From Galdieria sulphuraria (taxonomy: Eukaryota > Rhodophyta > Bangiophyceae > Galdieriales > Galdieriaceae): 11,649 nucleotides of DNA. The position numbers were made by a program, and so were the translations under genes. The DNA lies in NCBI RefSeq assembly GCF_000341285.1, contig NW_005178381.1:1-11649 (forward strand), in the 5' to 3' direction. Of the stretch, positions 1 to 7,790 are shown piece by piece. The notes beneath the pieces were generated by a model. The model was not told where the DNA came from. It was given only the letters and a program-made list of their open reading frames with translations, and made no database searches. How positions within the stretch are numbered: position 1 is the first letter of the stretch; the number at the start of each line of letters is the position of its first letter.

Positions 1-428
1 ATATCGGGATGTTTTATTCCATTCACTCCAAATATTTCAAATGTTCCCGAATCAGGTGCAATCAAAGTGGCCAAACACCGCAATAAAGTGGTCTTTCCAG
101 AGGCATTAGGTCCCAATAAACCAAAAACTTCGCCTTGACGAGCAACAAAAGAAACTTGTTTCACTGAATCAACACGAGAGGGTTGTTTGCTATCCCGACT
201 CTTTTCAATTTTAAATGATTTGCTTAGTTCATCAACTTTAACTGCCGGCTTATCCCGAGTAATTTCAAAAACTTGACAAGAAAGCTTTCGCAACGGTAAT
301 ACTTTTCCTGTTTTCAAGAAAAGGTTCGGTAACTTGTAAGGTTTCCCACGTACTCCAAAATGATTATAAGAGGCTATTTTATGTAGCCTCTTATGCGAAA
401 AGTGTGCAAGAATAAAACTAGTCATCAT
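1..428 (-). CDS. ABC transporter ATP-binding protein with N-terminal presequence (5' part only)
   Basis: The frame is open from an ATG at 428 (a second ATG lies at 425) to the left edge: 142 complete codons, no intron, continuing outside the window. Residues 62-142 read as the start of an ABC nucleotide-binding domain. They include an aromatic A-loop region (ELSKSF), the Walker A loop GPNASGKTT at residues 106-114 and the typical following helix with LATL.APDSGT. The usual second glycine pair of Walker A (GPNGAGKTT) is altered to A-S here, but the lysine and threonines are kept. Residues 1-60 are basic and rich in hydroxylated and hydrophobic residues with almost no acids, as expected of a plastid or mitochondrial transit peptide (inference). 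The core resembles DrrA/NatA-type exporter ATPases, but Walker B, the signature motif and any membrane domain lie outside, so the substrate cannot be told. The gene is divergent from the DCN1-like gene, with start codons almost touching. Confidence 0.85.
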   Translation of the reverse strand, partial: MMTSFILAHFSHKRLHKIASYNHFGVRGKPYKLPNLFLKTGKVLPLRKLSCQVFEITRDKPAVKVDELSKSFKIEKSRDSKQPSRVDSVKQVSFVARQGEVFGLLGPNASGKTTLLRCLATLIAPDSGTFEIFGVNGIKHPD

Positions 429-471
429 GAAACTCAATCGACATTACCAAACTTACTTTCCATCTTCATTG
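429..471. promoter_or_regulatory. Shared 5' region between the ABC transporter and DCN1-like genes
   Basis: Only 43 bases separate the ABC start codon (428, minus) from the preferred DCN1-like start (472, plus). Any promoter must be bidirectional or lie inside one of the coding regions, and the 5' ends of the two transcripts may overlap. No TATA-like element is evident. This is inferred from gene layout alone. Confidence 0.4.
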
Positions 472-1269
472 ATGAAAAGGGCAGATAAGAAAGCTATCTT
501 AGAACTTTTCCAAACTTATAAAGAACCTTTGGGTTAGTTGACACTCGCAAGTAGATTTGAAGGACTAATGAAATAAAAGGTAACTATATTGGTGCAGAAG
601 GTCTACAAAGGCTCTTTGAAGATATACAAGTGGACCCTTCGGACGTAGTCACTTTGGTACTTGCTTGGAAATTGAAAGCTTCGAGCACTTGTGAGTTTTC
701 CGAAAAAGAGTTCGTGGAAGGTTTGGCCAATTTGCAAGTTGACTCTTTGGAAAAGTTAAAAAGGAAACTGAGTAAGTATGTAATATATGATAGAAAAAGT
801 TCCTAATGGGGTCTTTAGGCTCGTTGAGAAAGGAAATTGAAGATCCTTCCAAGTTTAGAGCTTTTTATCAATTTGTTTTTCAGTATTCTAAGGAGCCTTC
901 TCAACGTTCGTTACCTGCAGAAACTGCTATGGCTTTGTGGGACGTTTTATTGCGAGGAAGATTTTCTCTTTTGGATTCCTGGTTAGAGTTTCTAAAGAAT
1001 AATGTGAGTTATCTATCATCAAGTGACAATGATACTAAAGCTATGATTGATTAGACGCATAGCATTTCCAGAGATACTTGGAATCTCCTTTATGACTTTT
1101 CTCAATTAAGTGAAAAAGATTTGTCCGACTATGACGAAAATGGTCTGTACTTACAGTTTGTATCCAATGAGAGAAATATGACTGAACTACTTTAGGTGCT
1201 TGGCCTGTGTTGATTGATGACTTTGTAAAATGGCTCAAGCATGAACAACCCAACAAACATGAATCCTAA
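472..1269 (+). CDS. DCN1: DCN1-like protein (defective in cullin neddylation), potentiating-neddylation domain
   Basis: Five exons: 472-532, 580-771, 819-1003, 1055-1142 and 1196-1269, encoding 199 aa. Introns are 47, 47, 51 and 53 nt, all GT-AG; the last uses a weak donor, GTCTGT. The product matches the PONY domain of Dcn1/DCUN1D proteins throughout: IGAEGLQ, VVTLVLAWKLKA, EFVEGL, LEKLKRKL, IEDPSKF, DTWNLLYDFS, YDENGAWPVLIDDFV. The family's cullin-binding 'DAD patch' appears intact as D153, A177 and D183. These proteins act as scaffold E3s that bind UBC12 and cullins and promote NEDD8 transfer. The chain has no room for the N-terminal UBA domain of yeast Dcn1, so it is the short architecture. 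An in-frame ATG at 427 would add 15 residues, but it overlaps the start codon of the divergent ABC gene, so 472 is preferred. Family assignment is firm; the start is less so. Confidence 0.92.
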
Positions 1270-2010
1270 GATACCATTTGAAGTTTTTGGAGACGATTCT
1301 CTTTATTGTATGAATATTGGCGTTGAAGCGCAGTGTGTTGGTGGATCGATATTTTTGAAGAGTTCACACAGCTCAATGGAAGCTCATTGTATGTGATGAA
1401 ATGATGGCTCTTATTATGAAAAGGACAAGTGCTAATGAGCATATTAGTCACACAATTAAAATCTTTTGCATACTTGTCTCTCTTTTTTTGGTAAATAGAC
1501 GAGTGAAATCTTCCTTATCATGAAAACCAATTCAACTGTCTCTTGCCAAAGGGAATTGTTATAACGTGTTTTGTTGAAAAATTCTTTTGTTATTGAATAT
1601 CTCCCAACAATTGAAAATCATTCGAGCATTTCTTTCATCCCGTTGAAGGACATAAAATAGATATTATTCAAAATATTCACGCCTAGTGCCAATGACGCAT
1701 TATACTAATATCCATATACACCAACAGCTTGAGGGACATTTCATGGAACTGAATAGTGATTTTTAAAAACCCAATTGCCATATGAAGACTTGCAATGAAG
1801 AATGTTCAAGAATGCCATCTATTCTCAAACAAAATGATTCTTAACCAATCTCTTTTCTTACAATCCATTTATTTCTCTCGATTACAAAAAAACATGCCGA
1901 TTCAAACCCACAGTGCACCATTTTCAACCCACCCATATGTATATCATTTGTTCTATCGCAACTCTTCTCGGTTCCATCAACTTTGGGGACGGCTGATATT
2001 CATATACAAG
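1270..2010. other. Gene-poor stretch between convergent DCN1-like and DUF493 genes
   Basis: These 740 bases lie between two stop codons that face each other. That is long for this window, where another convergent junction is 49 bases. No ORF with a recognisable product was found on either strand. Two short open stretches on the plus strand read somewhat like protein. One is a 51-codon frame at 1241-1396 that begins inside the DCN1-like 3' end. The other is a 31-codon stretch at 1565-1660 ending in a stop, with a tail reading IEYLPTIENHSSISFIPLKD. Flanking frames are closed by stops. They could be remnants of a decayed gene or chance; I cannot tell which. No RNA gene or repeat was recognised. 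Confidence 0.45.
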
Positions 2011-2622
2011 TCAAAATTTAAACTTGACTCTAGGATCTCTATCAATAGCGGCATAAATACTATATACTTGTTCGGAGCTGTTACAAGGTGCATCAATAGT
2101 AATACTTCGATACTTTCCCTTGTCTCTGGTAGAGACCTCCATGTAAGAAGGATCAATTTGTAAAACTTCTGCAACACAGTCCACTATATCTTCCACAAAG
2201 TTACCTTGTCGTATACCAATTATTTTGAACTGGAACTTGCACGGAAAGTCAACCAGCTCATCGATCAGTCTTCTTTGACCATCTGCGTTCCAGTTGTGAT
2301 TAAACTCATTAGGAAATCCTCGAATGGCTTTCAATACTCTCCTTCTACTCTGTTCTTTACGAGTTATTGAGGTGTCAACAACTTGAAAAACTCCTCTTTG
2401 TCCACCATTAAAAGAGGAAGTGTAGGGAAGCAACCCACTTGTCCGGCTGGTGCAAAAACTCTTGAAAAAATCAACAGAAAGGGCACATAAACAACCATGA
2501 AAAAAACTGGTGCTTTTACACAACTGACTAGTAGCACAACGAAACACAGGATAACAAATACCAAAAGCCAAGTTTGTATAAAGGTACTCTTGCACACACC
2601 ATTTCAGCACCGGATGAGCCAT
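2011..2622 (-). CDS. DUF493 / YbeD-like (UPF0250) domain protein with long N-terminal presequence
   Basis: A 203-aa uninterrupted frame. Residues 121-203 match the DUF493 (YbeD) fold, a small ferredoxin-like regulatory domain of about 85 residues. It shows the family's opening LVDFPCKFQFKIIG, a helix FVEDIVDCVAEVL, the signature KGKYRSITI before the third strand, and a final helix and strand (EQVYSIYAAIDRDPRVKFKF). The function of the domain is not well established. In photosynthetic eukaryotes such proteins are often organelle-targeted. Here about 110 residues precede it, rich in Cys, Phe and Ser and poor in acids, consistent with a presequence, though an unrecognised intron in this part is possible. 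The frame stays open up to 2916, but that region holds the first exons of the divergent LRR gene. I therefore chose ATG 2622, which leaves a 46-base gap; ATG 2673 would overlap the neighbour. Confidence 0.75.
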   Translation of the reverse strand: MAHPVLKWCVQEYLYTNLAFGICYPVFRCATSQLCKSTSFFHGCLCALSVDFFKSFCTSRTSGLLPYTSSFNGGQRGVFQVVDTSITRKEQSRRRVLKAIRGFPNEFNHNWNADGQRRLIDELVDFPCKFQFKIIGIRQGNFVEDIVDCVAEVLQIDPSYMEVSTRDKGKYRSITIDAPCNSSEQVYSIYAAIDRDPRVKFKF

Positions 2623-2668
2623 AATCGAAAGAAAAAAAATGCAATTGTAGCGCGCTTTGTGAAAACTC
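2623..2668. promoter_or_regulatory. Shared 5' region of DUF493 and LRR genes
   Basis: A gap of 46 bases separates the two divergent start codons (2622 minus, 2669 plus). It includes an A-rich run around 2628-2644. A compact bidirectional promoter is inferred from layout; no specific element is recognised. Confidence 0.35.
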
Positions 2669-4000
2669 ATGTCAAAAGGAAACCTTAAGAATAAAGCAAC
2701 GCATATCGTTTTTGAAGAGGAAGAAGAAGAAGGAGGAGGAGGAGTAGAACAACTTTCAGGCAAAAAACTAACTTCTGTGGAAATTGCAGCCTTATGCCCT
2801 TCAAAGACCAAATTAGTAAGAGTGTGTGAAGATGACCAAGTGTAGTGACTCACACGCGAGTTAGATAGCAAAAGGGTTACATATTTCCCGAATTGACAAC
2901 CTGAAGTTCTTTTCAAGTTTGAGAGGAGTAGATGTCTCGAATAACTTTTTGCAAGATTTGTCGTTTTTGAAAGACAACGTCGACGTAGTTTGGCTCAATT
3001 TAGTGAGTACAGAATTTTCACTTTTCTTTCATTTCGCACTTACTACTCAAAGTCACATAATCAGTTGACCCAGCTAAATAACTTGGAAAAATTGAAAAAT
3101 TTGGAAGTACTCAATGTAAGTCACAATCAGTTGAGGAATTTGACTGGAATAGAACAGTGTCAAGAGTTGAGGGCTCTCGTAGCAAACGATAACAAAATTG
3201 CAGTTCTAGACAGCTTTATCAAGTTGGTCAATTTGAACAGTCTTATTTTGTCTCGAAATTGCTTGCAAGTAAGTAAAAATCATAGTAGGATTCGGAATGA
3301 GTAGATCAACGTTCAATAGGACGTTAGCCCTGTTCGATCCGTCGTTACATTGAAAAAGCTATCTTGCTCTCATAATCAACTCCGAAGAATCCCCGATTTA
3401 TCCCGTCTGTTACAACTAACAGAACTTCGGTTGAATAATAATCTTATCGACTCGCTTTCGTCAACGCTTGCTTCCAATAGGAATTTGAAAGTTTTAGACC
3501 TTGGACACAATAGAATCCGAAATAGAGAGGATTTATCAGTTTTAAGACTACTACCTTGCCTAAAAGTCTTGAATCTGGTTGGAAATCCAGTAGCATTGGA
3601 AGAAGACTTTCAACAAAGCATCATCCAATTTTGTCCTCAGCTAGAACAACTTAATGGCAAAGCTCTGGTTGTCAATAAGAAGAAGAGAAAGCATGCTTTC
3701 ATCAACCATTCCGAATTCCCTGGAAATTCTATCTCCAATGACAAGCAGTCATTGTGGGTTGACGAACAGCTTAGGTCAAAGAAGCCAACAAGCCAAGATG
3801 TATCATTATCAAAGTCGAATGAAGCAGAAAATATCAATATAGCGTTCAAAGCGGATAGTGGATGTGTGGCAGTGGAGGTTAAGAAACCTGTTTCTATTCA
3901 AGTGAATAACTCACAGCGCTCTCATGCGGAGCAACAAAAAGTACCACGCATCGAAGAAATCTTAACGTTTGGAAATGGTGACTATAATAAGTGGATTTGA
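2669..4000 (+). CDS. SDS22-like leucine-rich-repeat protein
   Basis: Four exons: 2669-2815, 2865-3002, 3053-3268 and 3320-4000, encoding 393 aa. Introns are 49, 50 and 51 nt, all in phase 0. The N-terminus has a Glu run followed by a Gly run (residues 16-25). About eight leucine-rich repeats of 21-24 residues follow, from roughly residue 50 to 255, of the SDS22 type: LRGVDVSNN, VVWLNLSHNQL, LEVLNVSHNQL, LRALVANDNKI, LNSLILSRNCL, LKKLSCSHNQL, LTELRLNNNLI, LKVLDLGHNRI, LKVLNLVGNPV. An LRRcap-like closing segment follows (FQQSIIQFCPQLEQLNG). The last 110 residues are polar, begin with a basic cluster (KKKRK, about 287-290) that could be a nuclear signal, and show no known domain. LRR proteins of this type bind partner proteins; the partner cannot be read from the sequence. 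The gene runs tail-to-tail with the ANTH gene, 188 bases apart. Confidence 0.88.
2714..2744 (+). repeat. Purine-only GAA/GGA microsatellite-like tract in LRR exon 1
   Basis: A 31-base tract of only A and G (GAA-type then GGA-type triplets) encodes the Glu and Gly runs near the N-terminus of the LRR protein. On the opposite strand it produces the Ser and Pro runs of a spurious upstream extension of the DUF493 frame. Such tracts vary in length easily; every unit here is a whole codon. Confidence 0.7.
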
Positions 4001-4188
4001 TATAAGAGAAGAATCGGTATTTTGTAACGTGAATTATCTTCATGAGAATGGTCTTCTTATTCGCGGGTCGATGTACTTATTATTTAAACTTGCATATTGA
4101 ACTCATTCGATAATATTTTATTGGGAACAAATAAGATGGTTTGATTCCATACACAAACAATTTCACAGGATGGGCACATTTAAAAAGT
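4001..4188. other. Convergent intergenic stretch between LRR and ANTH genes
   Basis: These 188 AT-rich bases lie between two facing stop codons and presumably hold both 3' untranslated ends. No gene or repeat was seen. Confidence 0.4.
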
Positions 4189-6681
4189 TTAGTTTTGATG
4201 CTTCTCAGTTTCTTTTGCGTTGCTTTCTTGTGAAACACCGAATGGATTCAACTCACCAAAAACAGGGTCCCGACGCTTCTCTTCCACTCTACTCGAATAG
4301 CCTTGTGAAGTGTTCACATGAGAAGATGCAGCACTTTTGTCGACATGTGTGAAATCATATTCGGGTGGAGAATGTGCTATATTCACTGTTAGTCAACACT
4401 ACTCTAATCATTTTGTAAACAATAATCTTACCCGTTCCTGGTATTCTGGCACTCATGTTGTTGTAGTTGGGATACATTTGTTGTTGTGGTTGCATGGAAG
4501 GTACTAGTCCTGGGTTCCAACCACCCATATTACTATTATATTGCATATACATGCCTGAAGGATAACCTCCCATTGGCATACCAGACCAGTTTCCAGGACC
4601 TCCATAAGTCATATAGGGAGTCATCATCATATTGGGAGTCATCATTCCATGTTGACTCGGAAACATGGGCATCATATTCATACCTCCAATAGTGGAATAA
4701 TAACCTTGATTCTCTTTTAGTTCATATATTTGATATTTATGTATTCCTGTACTGACCTTGCATAGTTTGAAACGGTGCTTGTGAGTCCATCTCATTATTC
4801 CATTGTGGTTGTTGTGAGGCGGCATTAGGATCAGGAACCGAAGCACCCGTTGACTTTGTCCTGTTTGTTGTATGCATGGGTGGAACAAGATTACCTTGCC
4901 CTGGACTGGCAGTATGTTGAGAACTAACATTGATATCACTCAATAGTTCCAACAGGTCATCGTTCTTCTTCTTTGGCTTTTCAGTAGATGGCGGACGTTC
5001 TGAAACATTAGCTGCTTGAGGATCTTTCGACTCTACTAAACCAAAAAAGTCATCAATACTATTGTTTGCTTTAGAGGAGGCATGCGGATCTTCAACAGAT
5101 GCAGAGTCACTTTGGACTTGTTCTTCTTCATCACTGTCGTCATCAAAACTAATCATAGTAGAACTACCTGACTCCTGAATGTCGTTGAGTACAGAGAACT
5201 CTATTCTGCAGTGATTAGACATTACCTGAAGGGATGCCTTGATTGCAGCGGCAAGAGCAGCTTCTTCATCATAGTTACCGCTTGCTACTTTTTGTAACTC
5301 TGCCGATTGAGGAATCGTATCTATATGGGACCTTCTTTCCGATGCAGTATCCGATGACTTGCCATCCTATTTCAATCATGCTATAATCCGATCGGTTGCA
5401 ACCATAATCAGTTACATTACCTCTGACAGAGTTGATATATGCTCTTCCATTCCTTTCACATAGTCCAATGGGGCGTGCTCTAAAGAGATATTGCTTTCTG
5501 TAGCTCCAAGGCTATCATAAAACAGGCAATAATCAAAACGATTAAAACCACGAAGATAAAACAATCAACTCCAACATACCGGTTCCCAATTGCTAAGAAA
5601 GCATTGGCCTTTTCGACCAATTCAATATACGTTTGATAAACCTTCAAACTATCTTCACAACGATTCTTCGATAGAGTAAAGAAATTTTCTTGTATCACTT
5701 CCACTCCTTGGGTCAACTAATGAAACGATGGAAGATTATTAGGATAACTTATCCAAAGACTACGAAATACAAAACACATACTTGATTGACGAGCGGCAAC
5801 ATATCTTTCATCAATCTTTCCATGATGCCTATAGTCAGGTCGTTGTGTAATTCTTCTGCACGCAATCGAACATCAGTCAAAACCTCCAACTACAAAACTT
5901 AGTAACGGATTCGACTAGAAGAAATATTCTTCCAACCTGATTCTCCAAAGTGGGCATGACTTTGAGTATCTGCTTTAGTTCCAACGTGGTAATTTGGCCA
6001 GTTGGTAACCCTTCGCTTTCTTGTATAGCAGTCTGTTGATAACTACGGGGCTCTCGAACGGTATCATAAAAAGCACCCTTCACAAAAACAACGTTTCATA
6101 TCGGTCAACACTATCTGACTATAGCTGACTTACCAGGGTGCGAACGGTAACGATGCGCTCTTGAATATAGCGAGCAAACAATCTCGTGTAGGAAGAAAAA
6201 TCATAAGCGCTCGGATTGGAAGCATCCCGAAACTCTTGCAAGTTAAAGATAAACGGAGAATGAAGAAGTAAGTCGACTATTCCTCTGCTGCCCTCATCCA
6301 ACAGGATGTGACATAACAACAAAGCCTTCAAGACGACCTTTATGCAGTAGCTTAAAAGGTGACGGGGAAATGACACAGCAAACGACTTACCGGCCATTCT
6401 CCAGCACGGAGACGCTGTTGAATATATTTCAACACTTTGTGAGGACCTAGTCCAAAGTTTTCAGTAACCCCAACTGTTGAGAGACAAAGGGAACATACCA
6501 CACTTGGTGTTATGAGGCGAGGGTCTTAAAAAGGTGGCGTCGATTATTTCTTACAAACTAGATTGAAAACAAAGTTCTCGAGGTATTACTATGACTTACT
6601 TTGAACATCCTTCATTCGGGGCCTGGTTTCCTCATCTAGGGTTGCTTTAGTAACCGCTCTTTTCAACTCGTTCACTGTCAT
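4189..6681 (-). CDS. AP180/CALM-type ANTH-domain clathrin adaptor with ubiquitin-interacting and NPF motifs
   Basis: Eleven exons, read downwards: 6681-6600, 6473-6391, 6337-6134, 6077-5937, 5889-5782, 5716-5580, 5511-5421, 5366-5226, 5174-4757, 4704-4432, 4385-4189; 624 aa. Residues 1-280 form an ANTH domain. The PIP2-binding motif K-x9-K-x-K-H of CALM is seen as K12...R22, K24, with Asp in place of His. WPVVLKALLLCHILL, LQEFRD and the helix YTRLFARYIQERI are typical of the family. A helical region follows (YQTYIELVEKANAFLA ... LEHAPLDYVKGMEEHI). The tail holds a ubiquitin-interacting motif (residues 315-331), an acidic stretch, a possible clathrin-box-like DDLLELLSDI (401-410), a Met/Gly/Pro-rich segment (469-559) and an NPF motif (606-608) suited to EH domains. 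The role is linking clathrin, membrane lipid and cargo at endocytic sites. The first acceptor is uncertain: 6524 instead of 6473 would insert 17 residues, but 6473 gives CALM-like spacing. Confidence 0.87.
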
Positions 6682-6847
6682 ATGAGTTGTAAATATGCGA
6701 GTTGCATCAGTTGCCTTCCTCGTGTATTTGTCCATATCTACTGGAACCAAACCAACACTGAAAGTTTATTCTCACAATCCTTGCTTCCTTCCTTCCCTCT
6801 CAACACAAAAAATACAAGTCGTTGTCAATCGATCACTCGAAAAAGAC
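6682..6847. promoter_or_regulatory. Shared 5' region of ANTH and SR-type genes
   Basis: These 166 bases lie between the ANTH start (6681, minus) and the preferred SR-type start (6848, plus). The region is open in the SR frame back to an ATG at 6695, so it could instead be coding. It has a pyrimidine-rich run (about 6781-6801). The bidirectional promoter is inferred from layout. Confidence 0.35.
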
Positions 6848-7741
6848 ATGCAAAGTGTGGAGGATGTGGAGACTTTGGCGCAACAGGTAGGTAACTGAAT
6901 ATTGTTTATTGAGGACACTTATATTGTTGACTAAAGGAAGTGGATGGATCAACGAAGGATGCTATGAGAGAAGAACAAACGGTATCCAACAAAACATTGT
7001 ATGTATACCCTACTTCAGAAAGACTCAACGAGGAACACTTGAAAGAGATTTTTTCCCTGTTTGGTTCCGTCGACAAGTTGACATACGTAAAAGAAGAAGT
7101 ATGTAATACAATATTTGCTTTTTCTGTTTCTCAAGTGTCTTTAGAAATATGGCAGCATAGTCTTTATGGAGGAGGAAGACGCTATCAAAGCTTCAACTAT
7201 TATGGATGGTGGCATAATTGATGGGAAAAATATAAGTGTGACTTTCTATAGGGACTTTGAAAAATATTGGGAGAAAGTGAAAAGGAACAAAAGTAGACAA
7301 GCTCCACGAGCTCTCTTCTTTCGAGGAAGAAGAGGAAGCGTGTCTTCCAACAGGAGACTTTCTGATAGACCTAGAAAAGAAAGCAAGACGAGAACGATTT
7401 CTCGTCCATACAGTAAACCGGAATTCAGAGACTCAAGAAAGTCGCCTGTTCGTGGTCGTTTTGAAAGAGAAAAACGTTATGTCGAAAGCAGAAGACGTGA
7501 CTCTTCTAGTCCTCGTGAAAGAAACAGGAAAAGCATATCGGAGGAAAGTAGTCGTGAAGACAAACTTTATCCCGTTCATCAGTCCAAAAGTCAAGTTAAG
7601 AGAAGGAAGACTTCCTCTGAAGAAAGTGGAATGAGTCACGAGAGTTCAAGTCATCGCTCGCGTTATTCTAGGAAACACTCTTCTAAAAGGAGATCTCATA
7701 AACGACGCCACTCATCATCAAGTAGCTCGCTTCAAAGATAA
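6848..7741 (+). CDS. SR-type RNA-binding protein: one RRM and an Arg/Ser-rich tail
   Basis: Three exons: 6848-6886, 6937-7098 and 7145-7741, encoding 265 aa; introns are 50 and 46 nt. Residues 33-105 form an RRM. RNP2 is LYVYPT (34-39) and the first helix is LNEEHLKEIFSLFGSV. The RNP1 region KYGSIVFM (68-75) keeps one aromatic (Y69) but has Ser at the second aromatic position. It is followed by EEEDAIKA and IIDGKNISVTF. RNP1 begins exactly at the first base after intron 2. From about residue 120 the chain is Arg/Ser-rich with many RS, SR and RRR groups, ending in a Ser run. This architecture fits a nuclear splicing or mRNA-processing factor; the exact orthologue is not recognised. The frame is open to an ATG at 6695, which would add 51 residues of a hydrophobic, non-SR-like leader and start 14 bases from the divergent gene. 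I judge 6848 more likely. Confidence 0.85.
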
Positions 7742-7790
7742 CAAATCATGAAAAGTTATCATTCTTTCTTTATGAAGTAAGATGATTATA
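7742..7790. other. 49-base convergent junction between SR-type and NAPE-PLD genes
   Basis: The two stop codons face each other with 49 bases between them. The 3' untranslated regions must overlap or be extremely short. No distinct terminator or polyadenylation pattern can be assigned to either strand. Confidence 0.4.

Noticed and set aside
1795-2163. 122-codon plus-strand frame
   Set aside because: Its second half is antisense to the conserved DUF493 domain and its first half has no recognisable feature; it looks like a shadow frame.
2364-2597. Hydrophobic 77-codon frame on the minus strand inside the DUF493 gene
   Set aside because: It starts without ATG, overlaps the presequence of the DUF493 gene in another frame and shows no family resemblance.
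2623-2916. N-terminal extension of the minus-strand DUF493 frame, giving 301 residues
   Set aside because: The extension is antisense to exons 1 and 2 of the LRR gene, whose splicing gives clear leucine-rich repeats. Its Ser and Pro runs are only the complement of the GAA/GGA tract.
3654-3842. Second plus-strand frame inside LRR exon 4
   Set aside because: It overlaps the main LRR frame, is short and has no features; a shadow.
5480-5579. Strongly hydrophobic minus-strand tail that looks like a transmembrane helix after the ANTH helices
   Set aside because: It is the translation of a T-rich intron (5512-5579). Splicing it out joins NR to LGATESN and restores the helical domain.
6695-6847. 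51-residue N-terminal extension of the SR-type protein
   Set aside because: The frame is open with ATG at 6695, but the residues are hydrophobic and unlike SR proteins, and this start is 14 bases from the divergent ANTH start. It is kept only as an alternative.
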